From Rhodococcus opacus (GTDB lineage: Bacteria; Actinomycetota; Actinomycetes; Mycobacteriales; Mycobacteriaceae): a DNA stretch of 64,000 nt. A program made the translations under genes and the position numbers. The notes below the pieces were generated by a model, which did not search any database, had not been told where the DNA came from, and was given only the letters and a program-made list of their open reading frames with translations. The DNA is taken from NCBI RefSeq assembly GCF_012396235.1, contig NZ_JAAXPA010000005.1:186001-250000 (forward strand). The letters run 5' to 3'. Each line of letters starts with the position of its first letter. Position 1 is the first letter of the stretch. Positions 18,002 to 25,338 of the stretch are shown piece after piece.

Positions 18002-18322
18002 ATGCCCACCGTCGTATACCAGCTCCCCGACGGCTCGACGTCGTCCGTCGACGTCCCCGCCGGCCAGAGCGTGATGGACGGGTCGGTGCGGAACAACCTC
18101 CCCGGCATCGTCGCCGAATGCGGCGGTAGCTGCTCGTGCGCCACGTGCCACGTGTACCTGGACGAGGAATCCACACCGGCCTTTGAAGAGCCGACATTGG
18201 AGGAACAGGACCTCCTCGAGTTCCTCGACGGCGTCCAGCCGTGCTCCCGCCTCGCGTGCCAGCTCGTGCTGACACCGGACGTGGACACCGTCACGGTGAC
18301 CGTGCCGTCCTCGGACGCCTGA
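18002..18322 (+). CDS. [2Fe-2S] ferredoxin (terpredoxin/rhodocoxin type)
   Basis: A 106-residue adrenodoxin-type ferredoxin. The four cluster cysteines are Cys40, Cys46, Cys49 (CxxxxxCxxC) and Cys86 in RLACQL, the arrangement used by ferredoxins that serve bacterial P450s. It would pass single electrons from the reductase at 15133-16362 to the CYP108-like P450. The start is the ATG at 18002 after GAAGGAG; an upstream in-frame extension has no ribosome site. It is divergent from the P450 operon and convergent with the LuxR-type regulators. Confidence 0.95.
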   Translation: MPTVVYQLPDGSTSSVDVPAGQSVMDGSVRNNLPGIVAECGGSCSCATCHVYLDEESTPAFEEPTLEEQDLLEFLDGVQPCSRLACQLVLTPDVDTVTVTVPSSDA

Positions 18323-18337
18323 CGCTCTCCGGTCGTG

Positions 18338-19264
18338 TCACCGGGTGGAGGACTGATACTTCGCGATCAGCTCGGCGCGGTTGGTGGCGCCGAGTTTTCG
18401 GAGGATGCGTTTCACATGGGACTTGACCGTGTCGACAGTGATGAACAGTTCGGCGGCGATCGTGGAGTTCGACGCCCCGGTGAGAATGAGCCGGACCACA
18501 TCCGCCTCGCGTTCGGTCAGCGGGTCGAGCAGGCGGCGCTCGACGTCGTGCTCGGCATCGAGGTCGGTAGATCCTCGTACGGTCACTGCGTCGAACTCGG
18601 TGTCGCTGCCCCACCGCTGGGCACTTTCCCGGAGGAGGGCGTCCTGGCGGTCGCGACGAGATTCGAGTCCGACCCGCTCGAAGCATCCGCCGAGCACCTC
18701 GGCGAATACGCCCAGGGCGTGGCGTCGTGATCCGTCCAATGGTGTCCCGACATGGACGAGCGCAGCAGCAGTCCCGTCGACGACGACGGGCACGATGGTG
18801 AAACCGTTCGCGCCCAGCGCGTCTCGCAGTTCGGCGGGAACCTGGGAACCGGCCGTCACCGTGTTCGTCTCGAGGGCGCGCGCTTCGGGCGAACATGCCG
18901 GGAGGCTGAACTCGGCGGGCAGAGCGGGTGTCGTGTCGGGGTCGGCGCTGAACGAGGCGACGGGGATGATCCGGTCGCCGTCGACTCGTGAGAGCACAAC
19001 ATTGTCCGCGGAGCAGAGTTCGGCGACGCGCTCACATGCTCGCCGCACGAGTTCCGCACTCGAGGCGGCGTCGTCGAGTGCGTGGACGGCGCGATCGATA
19101 CGCTTCGCGAGTGCACCGATGTCGGCGGTGTGCGTCGCAGCGAGTGCGTTCCTGCGGTCGAGGAGATCGACCAGACGCCTGCCGAGTTCGACGGCGTGCT
19201 CCGAAGTGGCCGTGCGCATTTCGGCGAGGGTGTCCGAGATGGCCCGGTCGAGCTCGTCAGCCAC
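18338..19264 (-). CDS. GAF-LuxR family transcriptional regulator, second of a pair
   Basis: A 308-residue regulator with a C-terminal LuxR/FixJ-type helix-turn-helix (about 240-300; LTEREADVVRLILTGASN and the recognition helix TVDTVKSHVKRILRKLG). The N-terminal 230 residues contain a predicted helical segment and a GAF-like sensor region (residues about 60-200). There is no autoinducer-binding domain and no receiver domain, so it probably senses a small molecule directly. It starts with GTG at 19264, overlapping the end of a homologous regulator by eight bases, so both are made from one transcript. Its position next to the ferredoxin and P450 genes makes those the likely targets. Confidence 0.88.
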   Translation of the reverse strand: MADELDRAISDTLAEMRTATSEHAVELGRRLVDLLDRRNALAATHTADIGALAKRIDRAVHALDDAASSAELVRRACERVAELCSADNVVLSRVDGDRIIPVASFSADPDTTPALPAEFSLPACSPEARALETNTVTAGSQVPAELRDALGANGFTIVPVVVDGTAAALVHVGTPLDGSRRHALGVFAEVLGGCFERVGLESRRDRQDALLRESAQRWGSDTEFDAVTVRGSTDLDAEHDVERRLLDPLTEREADVVRLILTGASNSTIAAELFITVDTVKSHVKRILRKLGATNRAELIAKYQSSTR

Positions 19265-20384
19265 CGTTCACCGTCTTGGCATGGGCACACAGCGCTGCCA
19301 CCTCGGCTCGCGTCGAGACGCCGAGCTTCTTGAAGATCCGCTGGACGTGGGATTTGACGGTGCCGTCGGAAATGCACAGCCGACGGGAGATGGCCGCGTT
19401 GGTCGCTCCCGTTGCCATCAGCGTGAGTACTTCCCGCTCCCGAGCGGTCAGTGTGTGTGCACGGGGAACGATCGCTCCCTGCGCGGTGTCGTCCACGCTC
19501 GCCGCGCCGACGCGCGGCACTTCGGAGGTGGCCAGGTCCGGCATCGTGAGGGGCGCCTGCTCGAGGTGTCGCAACGCCCGGCTGAGCCGTTGGACCTCGG
19601 CGTCGACGTGCTCGTTGCGCGCAGAGATCTGTTGGCGCAGGGCGGCGCGCTCCTTCGCCGAGGCGCAGACACCCGCCAGCGCTCCGACGATGTGGACGTC
19701 GGTGTCGGTCAGGCTGTCACTCTGGCGGTCCACGTGAATCATCGCCACCGCGCGCGAGTCGACGACCACGGGGACCGCGAGGTATCCCGCCGGACGCGAC
19801 AGATCGATGAGAGGGCGGTACGTGTGCCGGTAGGTGTCCACGCCGTCCACGGCATACGGCCGGCGGCGGCGGACCAATTCGGCCTCGCGGGGCGCCTCGC
19901 GCAGCGAGATCTCCCGGCCGTCGATCGCCGTGACGAGTTCGTGGAAGTCGCCGGTCAGCTCGGGATTGACAGCTAGCGCGATGGGGGACCAGGTGGAACC
20001 GCGAACCACGGAGAACATTGCCTTGCCGTATCCCAGGTTCGTGCACAATTCCTGCGTCACGATGCGGGCGATCTGGTCGGCTTCGGCATCGATGGCGCGG
20101 ACTACCTGCTGCAACGCCTCGAACTGCTCGGTGTGCACGCGGAGTCGGCGAGCGATGTCGTCGCGGCTCGCGGTGTCCAGTCGCGTCACGAGTTCCGCGA
20201 GGCGCAGGGCCTGCTCGGGTGAGTCGAGTCCTTCGCGCAGTTTCCGGGCCGCGAACGCGCGGATCACGGTCGGATCCGGCTCGCCGTCCGCCAAGCGGAT
20301 GAGGTTCGGCTCGCTCCCGAGTAGCTCCAGCAACTCGGCAACTGCCTGCTCGGCAAGCTCGTACGAACTCGTCGAAATGACCAC
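19257..20384 (-). CDS. GAF-LuxR family transcriptional regulator, first of a pair
   Basis: A 375-residue homologue of the following gene product. It has a GAF-like sensor region (about 100-240), a helical linker rich in Arg/Glu/Ala that could be a coiled coil (about 240-275) and a LuxR-type helix-turn-helix (LTAREREVLTLMATGATN and DGTVKSHVQRIFKKLG). The start is GTG at 20384 with AAGGAG upstream. Its promoter region contains a FadR-like palindrome (20493-20501) shared with the divergent crotonase gene, so the regulator pair may itself be under control of the GntR protein at 27365-28138. The pair looks like a tandem duplication that diverged. Confidence 0.88.
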   Translation of the reverse strand: MVISTSSYELAEQAVAELLELLGSEPNLIRLADGEPDPTVIRAFAARKLREGLDSPEQALRLAELVTRLDTASRDDIARRLRVHTEQFEALQQVVRAIDAEADQIARIVTQELCTNLGYGKAMFSVVRGSTWSPIALAVNPELTGDFHELVTAIDGREISLREAPREAELVRRRRPYAVDGVDTYRHTYRPLIDLSRPAGYLAVPVVVDSRAVAMIHVDRQSDSLTDTDVHIVGALAGVCASAKERAALRQQISARNEHVDAEVQRLSRALRHLEQAPLTMPDLATSEVPRVGAASVDDTAQGAIVPRAHTLTAREREVLTLMATGATNAAISRRLCISDGTVKSHVQRIFKKLGVSTRAEVAALCAHAKTVNGG

Positions 20385-20492
20385 TCACCACTCCTTGCGC
20401 CGCGGCTGCCGCACCTGTGACACAACGCACAGTATAGAGAAGGTGTCACCGGGGCGTTCGTCATCGTCTGCAGCCTCAATATCAATGTATAT

Positions 20493-20501
20493 GGTCAGTC
20501 C
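20493..20501. promoter_or_regulatory. FadR-like operator GGTCAGTCC
   Basis: A match to the palindrome consensus GGWCNGWCC seen at many promoters here. It directly abuts an AT-rich TGTATAT element (20487-20493) in the spacer between the LuxR pair (minus strand) and the crotonase at 20607 (plus strand). The geometry suits repression of the minus-strand promoter. Confidence 0.6.
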
Positions 20502-20576
20502 AATCGCGTCACGCATTCCGGGGAAGTCTTTCGAATGAGTTCTTGTTCCCGACGTCCGGTCCGTACTAGGGTCGAA

Positions 20577-20587
20577 TGGTACGACCA
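20577..20587. promoter_or_regulatory. FadR-like operator TGGTACGACCA
   Basis: A TGGT-ACG-ACCA palindrome that matches the E. coli FadR operator type (TGGTNNGACCA) lies just downstream of a possible -10 hexamer TACTAG (20564-20569) and just upstream of the GGAAGG ribosome site of the crotonase gene at 20607. Binding here would block transcription of that gene. Confidence 0.6.
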
Positions 20588-20606
20588 AACTGGAAGGATC
20601 GGCACC

Positions 20607-21386
20607 ATGGCGCACCCTGTGCGATACGACGTCGACGAGCACATCGCCGTCGTCACCCTCGATCGCCCCGAAACCCGCAACGCGCTGTCCGACGACCTGC
20701 TCGACGAGCTTCTCGCCGCGCTCGAACGCGCGCGCGGGGACGACGACGTGAGGGTTGTCGTCCTGGCCTCGTCGCACGAGAAGATCTTCTCGGCGGGTGG
20801 TGACCTCAAGGCGTTCGCGAGCGATGCCCCCACGATCGTCAAATATGCCGGACTGGACCGATTCCCGAGGCTCTACCGGCTCATCGGCGGCCTCGGGAAA
20901 CCGGTGATCTGCGCGGCCGGTGGCGACGTGCTCGCGGGGGCGTTCGGGCTCGCGCTGGCCTGTGACTTCGTCCTCGCCAAGGAGTCGGTGCGGTTCGGGT
21001 GCCCGGAGATCAATGTCGGCGTCTTTCCCTTCATGATCTCCGCTCTCATCTACCGGAACGTCGGGCGGCTGAAGGCGAACGAGTTGATGATGTGCGGCGA
21101 GTCGATCACCGCCGCAGACGCACTCGAGTTGGGGCTCGTGAATCGGGTGATTCCGGATGGCGAGTTCGATGCCGTGGTTCGGGAATGGGCGCGCCGGCTC
21201 GCGAGTAAATCGCCGCTTCTCATGCGTCTCGGCAAGGAGGCGATCAACAACACCCGTGACATGTCGCTGCCCGACGCCCTCTCGGCGCTGCAATCCCAGC
21301 TCGCTCTCGCGTTCACCACCGACGACATCGTCGAGGGTGTCACTGCGTTTCGCGAAAAACGCTCCCCCGTATGGAGTCTGCGCTGA
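20607..21386 (+). CDS. Enoyl-CoA hydratase/isomerase (crotonase family)
   Basis: A 259-residue crotonase. The oxyanion-hole segments are FSAGGDLKAF and GDVLAGAFGLALACD. Both glutamates used by hydratases appear to be kept: one in CPEINVG and one in KANELMM. It would hydrate a 2-enoyl-CoA in the island's beta-oxidation route. The ATG at 20607 is preferred over an upstream in-frame start because GGAAGG precedes it and the family N-terminus begins there. It is the first gene of the plus-strand island and is followed by a CoA ligase with its own promoter. Confidence 0.9.
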   Translation: MAHPVRYDVDEHIAVVTLDRPETRNALSDDLLDELLAALERARGDDDVRVVVLASSHEKIFSAGGDLKAFASDAPTIVKYAGLDRFPRLYRLIGGLGKPVICAAGGDVLAGAFGLALACDFVLAKESVRFGCPEINVGVFPFMISALIYRNVGRLKANELMMCGESITAADALELGLVNRVIPDGEFDAVVREWARRLASKSPLLMRLGKEAINNTRDMSLPDALSALQSQLALAFTTDDIVEGVTAFREKRSPVWSLR

Positions 21387-21413
21387 CCGAGCGTTGAAGC
21401 TCATTGCAGTATC

Positions 21414-21430
21414 GGTCTAACCATTATATT
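21414..21430. promoter_or_regulatory. FadR-like operator and -10 of the CoA ligase promoter
   Basis: GGTCTAACC (21414-21422), one mismatch from the window consensus, is followed after two bases by a TATATT -10 hexamer (21425-21430). The CoA ligase gene starts 60 bases downstream with a GAGGAAGG ribosome site. Confidence 0.55.
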
Positions 21431-21489
21431 GTAGGGCCAACACGGGTACTTATTCCCTCTCCACATCTGCGCTCAGAGGAAGGCTTCCC

Positions 21490-23169
21490 ATGGCGTTCGC
21501 ATCGGTCACCGATCGCTACTCGGACGAACAGATCCGAGATTTCTATGCCACCGGGCAGTGGCGCCGCGACACGTTCTTCGATCTGCTCGAGGTTCAGGTC
21601 GCTGAGCGGGGCGACCGCGTCTTCCTGACCGACGACACCAGCGGCGGCATCACATTCCGGCAGTTGCGTGACAAGGCTCTGCGCCTGGCGGTAGGCCTTC
21701 AGCGTCGTGGAATCGCTGCCGGCGACCGTGTATCCGTGCAGGTCCCGAACTGGATCGAGTTCTCGATCATCGCCGTCGCGTTGTCTCGACTGGGTGCCGT
21801 TCTGGTGCCGATCATGCCGATCTATCGCCGGGACGACGTCGAATACATCCTGAACAATGCCGGTGTCCGGCTAGCGATTACACCGCAACTGTTCAAGAAA
21901 TTCGATTACGCCGGCATGTACACCGAGATCCTGGGTGCGGTCGACTCGCTCGAGGACGTCGTCGCCGTCCGTGGGACCGGCAAACGGCCGGACCGGTCGG
22001 TGTCGTTCGAGTCGCTGTCGGCGGATGTGAGCCCGGAGGAGGCCATCGCCGAACTCGGCCCCGGCGTCGGCCCCGACGAGCCGTTCGTCATCGTCTACAG
22101 CAGCGGCACGACGTCCCGGCCCAAGGGGTGCATCCACACGTTCAACACGATGGCCTGTGGATCCCGTTTGCTGGCCAAGGGATTCGCCTACACACCCGAC
22201 GACGTGCAGTTCGGCCCCTCACCGATCACCCACACCACCGGACTGGTCACGAGCATCATCCTCCCGCTCATGCACGGCGCGGCGTCGCATCTCATCGAGG
22301 TGTGGGAGCCGGTCCGTGGAATGGAACAGATCAAGGAACGCGGGTGCACCGTCGCGGTCAGTGCCACGACGTTCCTGCAGATGCTCATGGACGCCTACGA
22401 CCCGGCAGTCCACGACATTGGCAGCATGCGGCTGTGGGTCGCCGCCGGCTCCCCGATCCCCGGCAGCTTCGTCACCCACGCCGCCGAACAGTTCCCGGGC
22501 CTGCAAGTGCTCAGCCTGTACGGCCGCTCCGAGAACGTCACCACCACCATGTGCACGGTTCGCGACGACCCTCAGCGGTCGATCACCTCGGACGGTCGTC
22601 CGCTGCCGATGCAGTCGGTGAAGATCGTCGACGAACTCGGCGACGAGGTTCCGCGCGGCGAGGAGGGCGACATCGCCTACAAGGGCGCCATGCACATGCT
22701 CGCCTATCTCCACAACGACGAGGAGACGGCCAAGCTGTTCACACCGGACGGCCACTCCCGCTCCGGCGATCTCGGCCGGATGGACGAGGACGGCTACGTG
22801 CGCGTCACCGGCCGGACGAAGGACATCGTGATCCGCGGCGGCATGAACATCAGCGTCCGTCAGGTCGAAGACCTCCTGGCGGCGCATCCCGCCGTGCGCG
22901 GTGTCGCGGCGGTCGCGATGCCCGACGAGCGGCTCGGCGAGGCGGTGTGCCTCTACCTCGTTCCCGCGCCCGGGTACGGCGACATCACCCTGGAGAAGAT
23001 CAAGACGTACCTGCTCGAGCAGGGCGTCGCCATCCAGAAGGTTCCGGAACGGCTGGAGATCGTCGAGGCGTTGCCGACGACGGCGACCGGCAAGATTCAG
23101 AAGCACCTGCTGCGCGCGCAGATCGCCGCGAAGATCGAGGCAGACCGCGAGGCGCGGGCCGTCGTCTGA
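21490..23169 (+). CDS. AMP-forming acyl-CoA synthetase
   Basis: A 559-residue ANL-family ligase. The AMP loop is YSSGTTSRPKG at about 201-211, the second motif reads LYGRSEN, the hinge region is SGDLGRMDEDGYVRVTGRTKD, and the catalytic lysine motif ATGKIQK is near the C-terminus. It resembles cyclohexanecarboxylate- and carnitine-type CoA ligases (AliA/CaiC relatives), so it is a good candidate for activating the ring acid handled by the BadH/BadI-like enzymes downstream; this is inference. It has its own operator-containing promoter and is followed by a strong bidirectional hairpin. Confidence 0.92.
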   Translation: MAFASVTDRYSDEQIRDFYATGQWRRDTFFDLLEVQVAERGDRVFLTDDTSGGITFRQLRDKALRLAVGLQRRGIAAGDRVSVQVPNWIEFSIIAVALSRLGAVLVPIMPIYRRDDVEYILNNAGVRLAITPQLFKKFDYAGMYTEILGAVDSLEDVVAVRGTGKRPDRSVSFESLSADVSPEEAIAELGPGVGPDEPFVIVYSSGTTSRPKGCIHTFNTMACGSRLLAKGFAYTPDDVQFGPSPITHTTGLVTSIILPLMHGAASHLIEVWEPVRGMEQIKERGCTVAVSATTFLQMLMDAYDPAVHDIGSMRLWVAAGSPIPGSFVTHAAEQFPGLQVLSLYGRSENVTTTMCTVRDDPQRSITSDGRPLPMQSVKIVDELGDEVPRGEEGDIAYKGAMHMLAYLHNDEETAKLFTPDGHSRSGDLGRMDEDGYVRVTGRTKDIVIRGGMNISVRQVEDLLAAHPAVRGVAAVAMPDERLGEAVCLYLVPAPGYGDITLEKIKTYLLEQGVAIQKVPERLEIVEALPTTATGKIQKHLLRAQIAAKIEADREARAVV

Positions 23170-23180
23170 TCGAATCGAAA

Positions 23181-23210
23181 AGGGGGCGAAGCCGATCGGC
23201 TTCGCCCCCT
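23181..23210. terminator. Bidirectional terminator hairpin
   Basis: A perfect 30-base palindrome, with arms of 13 bp around a GATC centre, flanked by A-rich sequence on the left and TTT on the right. It lies between the convergent CoA ligase and MaoC-type genes and should terminate both transcripts. Confidence 0.85.
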
Positions 23211-23232
23211 TTCGGCGGTATGAGGAGGGTGG

Positions 23233-23649
23233 TCAGGTCGTGGCTACCACGACGGTCGCGGATCCGGTGACGACCGGACCCTTGGTCCCGGACACGACGA
23301 GGTCGAGGTTCGCCCGCGACTCCCCGTCCGTCTCGGCGATCGCCACAACCGTCCCACCCACTGTCAGGATGTCACCGAGGAAGACCGGGGCGACGAACCG
23401 CACGCCGAAGGAGCGCACATGTTCGACGCCGAATATGTCGGAGACCCAGCCCGCCAGAACTCCGGCCTGCATCTGGCCCATCGCGATGACACCGGGAAAT
23501 CCCGACGTCTCGACGAACTCGGGATCATGATGGAGGGGATTGAAATCGCCTCCGGCTCCGGCGAATCGGACGATGTCGGTCTGACTCACCGGGCCGACCA
23601 CCCGGGTGTCGGGTACCTCGCCGACGCGGACCTTCGCCGGTATTCTCAT
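23233..23649 (-). CDS. MaoC-type (R)-hydratase subunit (HadB-like)
   Basis: A 138-residue hotdog-fold protein with the hydratase-2 motif: Asp and His in GDFNPLHHDPEFV, followed by GFPGVIAMGQMQAG. Such proteins hydrate 2-enoyl-CoA to the (3R)-hydroxyacyl-CoA. It starts within the stop of the preceding gene (ATGA overlap), which encodes a second hotdog protein without the full motif, so the two probably form a HadAB-like heterodimer. The in-frame extension upstream of 23649 lies inside the partner gene and is not coding. Confidence 0.9.
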   Translation of the reverse strand: MRIPAKVRVGEVPDTRVVGPVSQTDIVRFAGAGGDFNPLHHDPEFVETSGFPGVIAMGQMQAGVLAGWVSDIFGVEHVRSFGVRFVAPVFLGDILTVGGTVVAIAETDGESRANLDLVVSGTKGPVVTGSATVVVATT

Positions 23650-24098
23650 CGCTGCTCTCCTCGTTCGATCAGGACTTCCTCGAGCCGCACCACGGGTGCA
23701 CCGTCGGCGTCGACGTACTCGGTCTCCAGGGTGACGATGCGCATCGTCCCGCCGCGCTTGCCTTCTCGCTGCACGTCGTCGACGACGCGGCGGGTGCCGA
23801 CGACGTGGTCGCCCGCGGTGAGCGGTCGCAGGTACGTCCACGTGACCGAACCGACGACCACGCGTTCGAGCGCCAGGCCCAGTGTGTCGACGAACGCGCG
23901 CTGGTCGCGCTGGTGTCCGGCGACGACCGTATGCGTGAGAGTGGCAGGCACGTCGCCGAATCCGGCGTCGCGCGCGGCTGCCGGGTCCGTGTGCACGGGA
24001 TCGGTGGTGAACGTGGCGCGCGTGAATTCGCGGATCTTGCCGCGTTCGACGTCGTAGTCGACGCGGTCGACGACGCCGGCGGGGAGTGGGTCGGACAT
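23646..24098 (-). CDS. MaoC-like hotdog partner subunit (HadA-like)
   Basis: A 150-residue hotdog protein with the FAS1-dehydratase N-terminal look: the segment KIREFTRATFTTDPVHTDP and FGDVPATLTHTVVAG. It keeps aromatic and acyl-binding features but not the complete Asp/His hydratase motif, as expected for the non-catalytic partner in HadA-HadB or ChsH-type heterodimers. The ATG at 24098 follows a strong AGGAGG. A FadR-like operator at 24114-24122 sits in the promoter that it shares divergently with the acyl-CoA dehydrogenase at 24161. Confidence 0.85.
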   Translation of the reverse strand: MSDPLPAGVVDRVDYDVERGKIREFTRATFTTDPVHTDPAAARDAGFGDVPATLTHTVVAGHQRDQRAFVDTLGLALERVVVGSVTWTYLRPLTAGDHVVGTRRVVDDVQREGKRGGTMRIVTLETEYVDADGAPVVRLEEVLIERGEQR

Positions 24099-24113
24099 CC
24101 GGGCCTCCTTTTT

Positions 24114-24130
24114 GGACTGACCTATAGTAT
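24114..24130. promoter_or_regulatory. FadR-like operator in divergent promoter
   Basis: GGACTGACC (24114-24122) is followed at once by the -10-like TATAGTAT (24123-24130). It lies between the minus-strand hydratase pair and the plus-strand acyl-CoA dehydrogenase operon; only 62 bases separate the two start codons, so one bound regulator could block both. Confidence 0.65.
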
Positions 24131-24160
24131 CATTGAGCCTAAATTCGTGAGGAGGGTGCA

Positions 24161-25336
24161 ATGGAGCTCGCTGATTCCCCAGACGAGGCCACATTCCGTG
24201 CAGAAGTCCGGGAGTGGGCCGAAAAAGCGGTCCCGACGCTGCCGTGGCCGGAACCCGTCGATCTGGTCGACAAGGTGCCGTTCTGGCAGCAATGGCAGCG
24301 ACTGCTCTTCGACGCCGGCTACGGCGGGATGTCGTGGCCGCAGGAGTACGGCGGCCAAGCTGCCGACCCGATCCGCAAGGCCATCTTCACCGAGGAAATG
24401 GACCGGGTGGGAGCGCCGGAGCGTCTCAACACCATCGGCGAGGATTTCGCCGGCCCGACCATCATCGACTTCGGGACACCCGCCCAGAAGGAACGGTTTC
24501 TCCGGCCCATCCTGACCGGTGAGGAAATCTGGTGCCAGCTGTTCTCCGAGCCGGACGCCGGATCGGACCTCGCCTCGCTTCGCACCAAGGCCACGAAGGT
24601 GGACGGGGGCTGGAAGGTCAACGGGCAGAAGATCTGGACCAGTCGCGCGCACATCGCGGCGCACGCCATCCTGCTGGCCCGTACCGGTGGCGGCCCGCGG
24701 CATAAGGGCATCACGTACTTCCTGGTGCCGATGGACAGTGAGGGCATCACGGTGCGACCGCTTGCGCACATGCTCGGCGAGGCGGAATTCAACGAGGTGT
24801 TCCTCGACGACGTGTTCATCCCCGACGAACTCGTCGTCGGGGAGGTGGACGGCGGCTGGAAGGTCGCGATGGGCACGCTCGCCTACGAGCGGGTGGCGAT
24901 CGCGACGGGCCGCGTCAACACGAAACGGGCCGTCGACGACATCGTCACCGACATCGCGGGGATGACCGACGACGCGGGCCGCCCGCTGGGTGAGGATCCG
25001 GTGATCCGGCAGAAGGTCGCCGATCTGTACGGCCGGGCCCTCGTGCACTACCTCATCGGCCAGCGCGTCATCACACTCGCGGCCAACGACGGGCCGCCGG
25101 GGCCGGTCACCTCGATCGGCAAGCTGTTCTTCTGTCCCCTCGTGGAGGAATTGGCCGACTTCCGGTTGTCCCTCGAACCGGTCGGCGGGCAATTCGTACT
25201 CGACGAGGTGGGGCAGCGGACCGCGCGGTGGCAACGTCTCGCCTACCAGGCCCGCGGCACCGCCATCGCCGGCGGTTCCACCTTCATCCAGCGCAACATC
25301 GTCGCCGAGCGCATGCTCGACATGCCGAGGAGCTGA
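24161..25336 (+). CDS. Acyl-CoA dehydrogenase, large-subunit type without the usual catalytic Glu
   Basis: A 391-residue acyl-CoA dehydrogenase. FAD/substrate-binding motifs are clear (QLFSEPDAGSDLASL, KIWTSRAH). At the position of the MCAD-type catalytic glutamate (YEGTxQIQR) the protein reads AGGSTFIQR, with Gly instead of Glu. This is typical of one subunit of heteromeric actinobacterial dehydrogenases, in which the partner supplies the base. The 359-residue dehydrogenase at 28244 is the obvious candidate partner. It begins after GGAGGG and is followed two bases later by an acyl-CoA synthetase. Confidence 0.9.
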   Translation: MELADSPDEATFRAEVREWAEKAVPTLPWPEPVDLVDKVPFWQQWQRLLFDAGYGGMSWPQEYGGQAADPIRKAIFTEEMDRVGAPERLNTIGEDFAGPTIIDFGTPAQKERFLRPILTGEEIWCQLFSEPDAGSDLASLRTKATKVDGGWKVNGQKIWTSRAHIAAHAILLARTGGGPRHKGITYFLVPMDSEGITVRPLAHMLGEAEFNEVFLDDVFIPDELVVGEVDGGWKVAMGTLAYERVAIATGRVNTKRAVDDIVTDIAGMTDDAGRPLGEDPVIRQKVADLYGRALVHYLIGQRVITLAANDGPPGPVTSIGKLFFCPLVEELADFRLSLEPVGGQFVLDEVGQRTARWQRLAYQARGTAIAGGSTFIQRNIVAERMLDMPRS

Positions 25337-25338
25337 CC

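Noticed and set aside
18338..20384. LuxR proteins as quorum-sensing regulators.
   Set aside because: They have no autoinducer-binding domain and no synthase gene is nearby; the sensor region is GAF-like.
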